Shown one piece after another: positions 57,930 to 64,000 of a stretch of 64,000 nt of DNA (position 1 is its first letter; each line of letters begins with the position of its first letter). The translations under genes were made by a program, and so were the position numbers. The stretch spans positions 744,001 through 808,000 of the forward strand of contig NZ_JAEFDB010000001.1 in assembly GCF_016126015.1 (NCBI RefSeq). Reading direction: 5' to 3'. The DNA is from Capnocytophaga periodontitidis (GTDB lineage: Bacteria; Bacteroidota; Bacteroidia; Flavobacteriales; Flavobacteriaceae). Under the pieces are notes generated by a model. The model did no database searches and was not told the DNA's origin. It worked only from the letters and a program-made list of their open reading frames with translations.

Positions 57930-59897
57930 ATGTCGGATAACAAAAGTAACGGAAATCGCTTTTCAGCCTACTGGCTATACGGCGTATTACTGCTCATTCT
58001 CATAGGCTTCAATTATTATTCAGGAGCGAGCTTTTGGTCTCAACCTAAAGAAATTCCTCAATCTAAATTTGAGGAATACCTCAGCAATGGTGATGTAGCT
58101 AAAATCATCATCTTAAACCGCAAAGAGGCTAATGTATACCTCACCGAGGATGCCCTTAAAAAAGAAGAACACAAAGAGGTAAAACCTACGGGCAATTCTC
58201 TTATGCAGGGGGCTAATGCGGGCGAAGTACCTCAATATCGCTTTGAATTAGGCGACTTGAGCAATTTCGAAAATCGCTTCGACCAAATTGTAAAAGATAA
58301 CAACCTTAGCACTACTCGTGAAAACAAAACCCAACAAAATGTAATTGGCGATTTGCTGTTCACTCTCTTGCCTTTCGTCGTTATTATTGGTTTGTGGATA
58401 TTTGTAATGCGTCGTATGGCAGGTGCTGGTGGACCTGGTGGTATTTTCAGTATAGGCAAGTCTAAAGCGCGGGTGTTTGACGAAAAGAAAGAAACCCGCG
58501 TAACTTTCCAAGATGTAGCAGGCTTAGAAGGTGCTAAAGAAGAGGTACAAGAGATTGTAGACTTCCTCAAAAACCCCGATAAATATACCTCATTAGGAGG
58601 TAAAATACCTCGCGGAGCTCTGCTTGTAGGTCCTCCAGGTACAGGTAAAACACTCCTTGCCAAAGCGGTAGCTGGTGAGGCTCAAGTACCTTTCTTCTCT
58701 CTGTCTGGTTCTGATTTTGTAGAGATGTTCGTAGGGGTGGGAGCTTCTCGTGTGCGCGATCTCTTCAAACAAGCTAAAGAAAAATCTCCATCTATTATCT
58801 TTATCGACGAGATTGATGCTATAGGTCGTGCTCGTGGTAAAAATGCAATGACTGGTGCTAACGATGAGCGTGAGAATACTCTCAATCAATTGCTTACTGA
58901 AATGGATGGCTTTGGCTCTCACACCAATGTAATTGTGCTTGCTGCTACTAACCGCGCCGATATTTTGGATAAAGCCCTAATGCGTGCTGGGCGTTTCGAC
59001 CGTCAAATTTATGTGGAACTTCCAAACTTGAACGAACGCAAACAGATATTCCAAGTACACTTGCGCCCTATAAAAACTGCTGAAACCTTAGATATCGATT
59101 TCTTAGCAAAACAAACTCCTGGTTTCTCAGGTGCTGATATTGCCAACGTTTGTAACGAAGCAGCCCTTATTGCAGCACGTAAAGGTAAAACAGCTGTGAG
59201 CAAACAAGAATTCCTTGATGCAGTAGATAGAATTGTAGGTGGTTTGGAAAAGAAAACTAAAATCCTTACCCCTGAAGAGCGTGAAGCTATTGCTTTCCAC
59301 GAAGCAGGTCACGCTACTGTAAGTTGGTTGTTAGAACACGCCGCTCCATTGGTAAAAGTAACTATTGTGCCACGCGGACAGTCACTCGGTGCAGCTTGGT
59401 ATCTACCCGAAGAGCGACAAATCGTACGCACCGAACAAATACTCGATGAGATGTGTGCTGCCCTTGGCGGTAGAGCTGCAGAAAAAGTAGTATTCAATAA
59501 AATATCTACAGGTGCTCTCAGCGACCTCGAAAAAGTAACCAAACAAGCCCGCGCAATGGTAACTATTTATGGGCTCAACGAGAAAATCGGTAATCTTACC
59601 TACTACGATTCTGCCCAGTCCGATTATAGTTTTACCAAACCATATAGTGAGAAAACAGCTCACCTCATCGATGAAGAAATTTCTAAAATCATAGAAGAGC
59701 AATACCAACGTGCTATTGATATCCTCACCGAGAATAAAGATAAACTCACCACTTTGGCTAACTTGCTCTTAGATCGTGAAGTTATCTTCCGAGATGACCT
59801 TGAGAATATTTTTGGAAAACGCAAGTTTAAAGACCCTCACAATAGTAATGAAGAGGATACTCCTTTAAAAACTGAAAATACTTCTCCAACAGAATAG
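57930..59897 (+). CDS. ftsH: ATP-dependent zinc metalloprotease FtsH
   Basis: A 655-residue membrane-bound AAA+ protease that degrades unassembled or damaged membrane proteins and regulatory substrates. Two membrane helices (about 14-31 and 143-161) bracket a periplasmic domain that is longer than in E. coli. The AAA module has Walker A G234-P-P-G-T-G-K-T, Walker B FIDEID (291-296) and the second region of homology around 338-359. The protease domain has HEAGH (457-461) with the third zinc ligand further on. The C-terminal tail is acidic. It follows rsfS and ends at a hairpin. Confidence 0.98.
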   Translation: MSDNKSNGNRFSAYWLYGVLLLILIGFNYYSGASFWSQPKEIPQSKFEEYLSNGDVAKIIILNRKEANVYLTEDALKKEEHKEVKPTGNSLMQGANAGEVPQYRFELGDLSNFENRFDQIVKDNNLSTTRENKTQQNVIGDLLFTLLPFVVIIGLWIFVMRRMAGAGGPGGIFSIGKSKARVFDEKKETRVTFQDVAGLEGAKEEVQEIVDFLKNPDKYTSLGGKIPRGALLVGPPGTGKTLLAKAVAGEAQVPFFSLSGSDFVEMFVGVGASRVRDLFKQAKEKSPSIIFIDEIDAIGRARGKNAMTGANDERENTLNQLLTEMDGFGSHTNVIVLAATNRADILDKALMRAGRFDRQIYVELPNLNERKQIFQVHLRPIKTAETLDIDFLAKQTPGFSGADIANVCNEAALIAARKGKTAVSKQEFLDAVDRIVGGLEKKTKILTPEEREAIAFHEAGHATVSWLLEHAAPLVKVTIVPRGQSLGAAWYLPEERQIVRTEQILDEMCAALGGRAAEKVVFNKISTGALSDLEKVTKQARAMVTIYGLNEKIGNLTYYDSAQSDYSFTKPYSEKTAHLIDEEISKIIEEQYQRAIDILTENKDKLTTLANLLLDREVIFRDDLENIFGKRKFKDPHNSNEEDTPLKTENTSPTE

Positions 59898-59904
59898 AGT
59901 TTTA

Positions 59905-59937
59905 AAGGCTTCCTTTTGCAAAAGGAAGCCTTATTTA
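59905..59937. terminator. Hairpin terminator after ftsH
   Basis: AAGGCTTCCTTTT (59905-59917) and AAAAGGAAGCCTT (59920-59932) form a perfect 13-bp stem with a 2-base tip; only a weak T-rich tail follows. Confidence 0.8.
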
Positions 59938-59948
59938 TATAAAACAAA

Positions 59949-60932
59949 ATGAAAATAACAGCTCAAATAAAAGAACCTATACACGAAGAGATGGAACTTT
60001 TTGAACAGAAGTTCCGCAATTCAATGTCGTCCAAAGTAGCCTTGCTGAATCGCATCACCTATTATATAGTAAATCGCAAAGGCAAGCAAATGCGACCTAT
60101 GTTTGTTTTCTTAGTAGCCAAAATGCTTTCTGATGATAGTAAAGTAAGTGAACGTACCTATAGGGGTGCTTCAGTTATAGAACTCATTCACACTGCTACT
60201 TTGGTGCACGACGATGTGGTAGACGATAGTAACAAACGCCGTGGTTTCTTTTCTATCAATGCACTTTGGAAAAACAAAATAGCCGTATTAGTAGGTGATT
60301 ATCTGCTGTCTAAAGGCTTGCTCCTCTCTATAGACAATGGTGATTTCGACCTATTACGCATTATCTCAGTTGCTGTACGTGAAATGAGTGAAGGTGAGCT
60401 TTTACAAATAGAAAAAGCGCGTCGGTTAGACATCGTAGAGGACGTTTACTACGAAATTATCCGTCAAAAAACAGCAACCCTTATTGCGGCTTGTTGTGCA
60501 ATGGGCGCTTGTTCAGTACAGCCTGAACAACCTGAACTCATAGAAAAAATGCGTCTCTTTGGCGAGTATATAGGAATGGCTTTTCAAATAAAAGATGACC
60601 TCTTCGATTATACCGAAGATGCAATCGGAAAACCTACTGGTATAGACATCAAAGAGCAAAAAATGACCCTCCCTCTTATTTATGTACTCAATACTTGTAC
60701 AGAAAAAGAAAAGCAATGGCTCATCAATTCGGTAAAGAAATACAACAAGGATAAAAAGCGTGTAAAAGAAGTAATTGCCTTTGTAAAAACTCACAACGGA
60801 TTAGAATATGCTACTGCCAAAATGAAAGAGTTTCAACAAAAAGCACTCAATATTCTCAACAATTTCCCTGCTTCCCCTTATAAAGAAGCTCTTACCTTAA
60901 TGGTAAATTACGTAATCGACAGAAAAATTTAG
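59949..60932 (+). CDS. Polyprenyl diphosphate synthase (long-chain, trans)
   Basis: A 327-residue all-helical isoprenoid chain elongase. The first aspartate-rich motif lies in LVHDDVVDDSNKRRG (about 89-103) and the second in QIKDDLFDYTED (about 215-226); GKQMRP and GDYLLSKG are also conserved. It most likely makes the side-chain precursor of menaquinone, consistent with UbiE/MenG earlier in the window; chain length depends on residues ahead of the first motif and cannot be set by eye. The short gap after the ftsH hairpin contains no clear promoter. Confidence 0.93.
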   Translation: MKITAQIKEPIHEEMELFEQKFRNSMSSKVALLNRITYYIVNRKGKQMRPMFVFLVAKMLSDDSKVSERTYRGASVIELIHTATLVHDDVVDDSNKRRGFFSINALWKNKIAVLVGDYLLSKGLLLSIDNGDFDLLRIISVAVREMSEGELLQIEKARRLDIVEDVYYEIIRQKTATLIAACCAMGACSVQPEQPELIEKMRLFGEYIGMAFQIKDDLFDYTEDAIGKPTGIDIKEQKMTLPLIYVLNTCTEKEKQWLINSVKKYNKDKKRVKEVIAFVKTHNGLEYATAKMKEFQQKALNILNNFPASPYKEALTLMVNYVIDRKI

Positions 60933-61135
60933 ACTCTGTATTACATAATTAAATACAGCGGTATTCGCTTTTAAAATAGTAGGCTTATATTTTTAAATAA
61001 ACTCTAGAATAGTAGAAAATATTAAATGTTTTCTCATTAAAAAAGTCACTTTTGTGAATTGCCTCCTTCCCTTTCGGGAGGGAGAGCGAGGGTAGGTTTT
61101 TAAATTCAAATGAGCAAATTTACTCATTACCAAAT
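60933..61135. other. Intergenic region containing pyrimidine-rich hairpin repeat copy 2
   Basis: Bases 61056-61112 are the reverse complement of the repeat at 29303-29360: gaattgcctcc, stem CTTCCCTTTCGGGAGGGAG, then gagggtagg and tttaaattcaaatg. The rest is AT-rich without a gene. Confidence 0.65.
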
Positions 61136-61165
61136 TTGCTAATTTACAAATTATTTGTACCTTTG
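61136..61165 (+). promoter_or_regulatory. Promoter of the DUF2892 gene and ybeY
   Basis: TTG at 61136-61138, a 19-base spacer, TACCTTTG at 61158-61165, 25 bases before the ATG at 61191. Confidence 0.75.
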
Positions 61166-61190
61166 TCCTCAAAATTTAAATAAAAGTGAT

Positions 61191-61403
61191 ATGAAAAGAA
61201 ATATTAGCACTTTAGACAAGAATATCCGCTTACTTATTATCGTGATTACGGCAATTTTAGGGTATTTCAACGAGTTTTCTATAACCATTGCATCGGTGTT
61301 ATCAGGCGTTTCTATCTTGCTATTGGTAACCATTCTTATCAATTTCTCTCCTATTTATGCGCTATTAGGTATCAACACCTATAAGTCTAAAGAAAAAAAA
61401 TAG
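61191..61403 (+). CDS. DUF2892 small membrane protein
   Basis: A 70-residue protein with two membrane helices (about 12-30 and 33-53) of the YgaP-like inner-membrane family DUF2892: DKNIRLLI start, a short turn, and the final FSPIYALLGINTYKSKE, close to the usual FCPLYxxLGISTC but with the Cys missing. The function is unknown. The ATG at 61191 is preferred to an in-frame TTG at 61155 that would overlap the -7 box. ybeY starts 7 bases after its stop. Confidence 0.85.
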   Translation: MKRNISTLDKNIRLLIIVITAILGYFNEFSITIASVLSGVSILLLVTILINFSPIYALLGINTYKSKEKK

Positions 61404-61410
61404 TTAGATT

Positions 61411-61830
61411 ATGACTTCTTTTTTTAACGAAACTCCTTTTGTCTTCCCTTATAATAAGAATTCGGTAAAACGCTGGGTGAAAAGTGTTGCTAAGTGTGAA
61501 GGTAAAGAGGCTGGCAATATCAACTATATTTTTTGTGATGATGACTATTTGCATAAAATAAATGTAGAGTACTTGCAACACGATACACTTACCGATATCA
61601 TCACCTTTGATTATACTGAGGGAAAAGTACTCCATTCAGATATTTATATTTCGGTAGAACGCGTAAAGGAAAACGCCGAAATCTTTAAAGTGCCTTTCCA
61701 AAGAGAATTGTTGCGAGTATTGGCACACGGGTTGTTGCACCTCTGTGGGTATAAAGATAAAACCCCAAAAGACAGTGCGCTAATGCGACAAAAAGAGGAA
61801 GAAATGATGTTGCTGTTTGATCAACTTTAA
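61411..61830 (+). CDS. ybeY: Endoribonuclease YbeY (rRNA maturation)
   Basis: A 139-residue zinc-dependent RNase needed for 16S rRNA 3'-end maturation and ribosome quality control. The metal motif is HGLLHLCGYKDKT (about 111-123): the first two histidines are present, and the usual third His is replaced by Asp, a form I recall as normal in Bacteroidota. The preceding DIITFDYTEG segment and the final MRQKEEEMM helix agree with the family. It shares a transcript with the DUF2892 gene. Confidence 0.93.
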   Translation: MTSFFNETPFVFPYNKNSVKRWVKSVAKCEGKEAGNINYIFCDDDYLHKINVEYLQHDTLTDIITFDYTEGKVLHSDIYISVERVKENAEIFKVPFQRELLRVLAHGLLHLCGYKDKTPKDSALMRQKEEEMMLLFDQL

Positions 61831-61842
61831 CTGCCTATCGTA

Positions 61843-63258
61843 TTATGCTTTTGACCGAAGTGATTTTTGCTTGATTACAAAGCTCGCTAAATAACCATAG
61901 ATAAGCAGAAACAAAACACCTATATAAATGCTATTGCCAAAGGCATAGAAATTTATAAAAGAGAAGAGTACACTCATACCAAGGAAGATTTTTATCTTCC
62001 TTTTTTTGTAGGGTATCGGGTAGTATTTTTGTCCGTAGTAATACGAGATACTCATCATTGCAGCATAGGTGATGAGAGTAGCCAGCGCAGCTCCTCTATA
62101 GCTAAGCCAAGGAATAAGTGCAAAGTTGAACACTACCGTGATAGCCATTCCTATTAAGGATACAATCGCGCCAAAGCTCGTGCGATCGGTTACTTTGTAC
62201 CATACCGAAAGACTGTGATAAATACCCAAACAAAGGTTAGCTAACAAGATAATAGGTACAATCCAGAGGGCATCCCAGTAGGCTTTATTAGGTATCAAAA
62301 TAAGTTTAAAAACATCGGTGAATACGGTAATAAAGAGCAAGATAAAGCCTCCGCACACAATGAAGTATTCAGTGATACGTGCGTAAGTTTTAGGTGCATT
62401 CTTATCTTGAGCACTACTGAAAAAGAAAGGTTCTATACCAAGTTTATAGGCAGTCACAAAAAGATTCATAAATACCCCCATTTTGTAGCAAGCTGAGTAG
62501 ATACCAATCGTTTCATCAGCTGTATCAGCAGGAAGGAGCATTCGCAAAAACACACGGTCAAAACCTTCGTTCACAGCAAAAGCGATGCCCGCCAAAAGTA
62601 CGGGAAAAGCGTAGATCATCATCTCTTTCCAAAGAGGATAGTAGAATTTGAAACGTATTTTGAGGTAGATAGGTAGCAGCACAATAAATGTCGCTAAACT
62701 AGCAATCACATTGGCTAAAAAAATGTAGTATACACCACCGTTTGTTGCGAGATTTTCAGGAGACAAATAATTTAGATAGTAGATATTAAGCGCTAAATTT
62801 AAGGCTGTATTCCCTATCTTTACCATTGCGTAGAGTTTGGCTTTGCCTTTATTTCTGAGCCAAGCAAACGGAATGACCACTAAGGCATCGAGCACCAATA
62901 TATAAATGGCAAAGACAATATATTGCACATCGTAGTTCAGCCAAGAAGCAATAAAGTGTCGCAATAAGTAGGCAATCAGCAGAAAAAACAAAGAGCTGAT
63001 TGTAAGAGAAGTAAGCGCAGTAGATTGCACCTTTTTCTTCTGTTCGCCTTTATTCATAAAGCGGAAGAAAGCGGTTTCCATACCATAAGATAGCAGTACA
63101 TTCCCCAAGATAAGGTAGACAAACAACCCTGAATAGATACCAAAATCGGCAGTATCAAGTTTATTCACGTACAGCCTTGTGAGCAATAGGGTTAACACAC
63201 GAGGAAGTACAGTAGCAATGCCGTAAATAATAGTATCTTTAAAGAGTTTTCTCAACAT
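61843..63258 (-). CDS. Polysaccharide flippase (Wzx-like, MOP superfamily)
   Basis: A 471-residue membrane protein with about 12-14 helices. The N-terminal TIIYGIATVLPRVLTLLLTRLYVN block (two parts, about 9-32) and the loop DTADFGIYSG match the polysaccharide-synthesis branch of the MOP flippase superfamily, which moves lipid-linked sugar repeat units across the inner membrane for O-antigen or capsule. No glycosyltransferases flank it, so it is a stand-alone copy. It starts 12 bases after radA ends on the same strand and is convergent with ybeY. Confidence 0.9.
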   Translation of the reverse strand: MLRKLFKDTIIYGIATVLPRVLTLLLTRLYVNKLDTADFGIYSGLFVYLILGNVLLSYGMETAFFRFMNKGEQKKKVQSTALTSLTISSLFFLLIAYLLRHFIASWLNYDVQYIVFAIYILVLDALVVIPFAWLRNKGKAKLYAMVKIGNTALNLALNIYYLNYLSPENLATNGGVYYIFLANVIASLATFIVLLPIYLKIRFKFYYPLWKEMMIYAFPVLLAGIAFAVNEGFDRVFLRMLLPADTADETIGIYSACYKMGVFMNLFVTAYKLGIEPFFFSSAQDKNAPKTYARITEYFIVCGGFILLFITVFTDVFKLILIPNKAYWDALWIVPIILLANLCLGIYHSLSVWYKVTDRTSFGAIVSLIGMAITVVFNFALIPWLSYRGAALATLITYAAMMSISYYYGQKYYPIPYKKRKIKIFLGMSVLFSFINFYAFGNSIYIGVLFLLIYGYLASFVIKQKSLRSKA

Positions 63259-63270
63259 AAGGCGTTCTTC

Positions 63271-64000
63271 TTATCCAAATAATTCTTGTATCGCATCTTC
63301 TATTTTAGCGACCGTTATAACTTTTATCTTCGTATTTTTGAGAGCTATTTTGTTGTATTTAGAAACAAAAATGGTATTAAATCCTAATTTTTCAGCTTCA
63401 GTAATGCGTTGCTCTACACGTTGTATAGGGCGTATCTCGCCACCTAAACCTACTTCACCAGCAAAACACACATCCTTCTGAATGGCTATATCTTCATTGG
63501 ACGATAGGATAGCCATTGCCACCCCTAAATCGGTTGCAGGGTCGTCGATAGTAATGCCTCCGGTAATATTAAGGAAGACGTCCTTAGCACCTAAGCGGAA
63601 TCCTGCGCGTTTCTCAAGCACCGCCAAAAGCATATTGAGGCGTTTGGCATTGAAGCCCGTAGTACTGCGTTGTGGTGTACCATAGACCGCTGTACTCACG
63701 AGGGCTTGTATTTCAATCATCAGCGGACGCATACCTTCTAAGGTGGCAGCTATAGAAGTACCGCTAATGGTCTCATCAGTTTTGGAAATGAGAATCTCCG
63801 AAGGATTATTTACCTCGCGCAATCCATTACTAAGCATTTCATAAATACCTAATTCGGAAGTAGAACCAAAGCGGTTTTTTAATGAACGCAAGATACGGTA
63901 CACGTGGTTGCGATCGCCTTCAAACTGCAGAACGGTATCCACCATATGCTCTAATATTTTAGGTCCTGCTATTTGTCCGTCTTTAGTGATATGTCCAATA
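63271..64000 (-). CDS. radA: DNA repair protein RadA, 3' part (runs off the window)
   Basis: The C-terminal 243 or so residues of RadA/Sms, a RecA-like helicase that drives branch migration in recombination. The reading frame is open to the window edge; the edge codes for IGHITKDGQIAGPKILEHMVD, part of the RecA-like core. Downstream come the KNRFGSTSELGIYEM signature (the KNRFG motif) and the Lon-protease-like domain (NITGGITIDDPATDL, EVGLGGEIRP). The zinc finger and Walker A lie outside the window. The gene precedes the flippase gene. Confidence 0.95.
   Translation of the reverse strand, partial: IGHITKDGQIAGPKILEHMVDTVLQFEGDRNHVYRILRSLKNRFGSTSELGIYEMLSNGLREVNNPSEILISKTDETISGTSIAATLEGMRPLMIEIQALVSTAVYGTPQRSTTGFNAKRLNMLLAVLEKRAGFRLGAKDVFLNITGGITIDDPATDLGVAMAILSSNEDIAIQKDVCFAGEVGLGGEIRPIQRVEQRITEAEKLGFNTIFVSKYNKIALKNTKIKVITVAKIEDAIQELFG

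Overview
The window is low-GC chromosomal DNA from a member of the Bacteroidota, most probably the family Flavobacteriaceae and plausibly Capnocytophaga. The family call rests on several signs. At least sixteen genes are preceded by the Bacteroidota promoter (a TTG box, 18-20 bases, then TAnnTTTG). There is a SusC/SusD locus with a hybrid one-protein two-component regulator, a PorT protein of the type IX secretion system, menaquinone methylation rather than ubiquinone synthesis, and several lipoproteins with K-(D/E)-rich residues after the lipid cysteine. The genus is inference; no rRNA or tRNA gene is present to fix it.

Layout. 1-6.5 kb: CCA-adding enzyme, KdsA, a MarC membrane protein, an ABC-F ATPase and a degenerate arginase-fold protein. 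6.6-21 kb: mostly housekeeping, with a 2-hydroxyacid dehydrogenase, class C acid phosphatase, UbiE/MenG with PorT, two proteins of unknown function, Ffh, FolD, a three-gene envelope-stress-like cluster, RodA, a membrane-anchored MutS-like ATPase, an MFS transporter and an acyltransferase. 21-25 kb: a wrecked inorganic pyrophosphatase gene, an unknown lipoprotein, and a two-gene nucleic-acid repair operon (Pnkp-type ligase plus a T4-Pnkp-like kinase/phosphatase). 25-37 kb is the accessory part: a collagen-like/leucine-rich-repeat lipoprotein, LipB, a YpfJ-type metallopeptidase, RlmH, a macro-domain protein, a SUKH-like protein, a frameshifted gene, two large unknown proteins, HtrA and a glycosidase-like lipoprotein. 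37.7-39.3 kb: PckA. 39.8-52.8 kb: a nutrient-uptake locus (SusC, SusD, zinc metallohydrolase lipoprotein, DUF4302 lipoprotein) divergent from its 1295-residue regulator, followed by a second collagen-like/leucine-rich-repeat lipoprotein. 52.9-64 kb: an ABC ATPase, a five-gene overlapping operon (GNAT, TrmH, phosphatase, Nif3-like, coiled-coil protein), RsfS-FtsH, a polyprenyl synthase, YbeY, a polysaccharide flippase and the 3' part of radA.

The intergenic DNA is unusually rich in structure. It holds a MITE-like repeat family with short terminal inverted repeats, a 140-base imperfect hairpin, an array of five units at exactly 41-base spacing, an 11-base tandem repeat abutting the regulator promoter, a pyrimidine-rich hairpin repeat in two orientations, and purine-rich decayed repeats. 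Three genes are visibly broken: a nonsense codon, a one-base frameshift and an internal deletion.

The strongest candidates for a second look are the two-gene repair operon, the 41-base array, the long hairpin, the 11-base repeat before the regulator and the MITE family. All product calls come from reading motifs and general knowledge of families; no database search was run.
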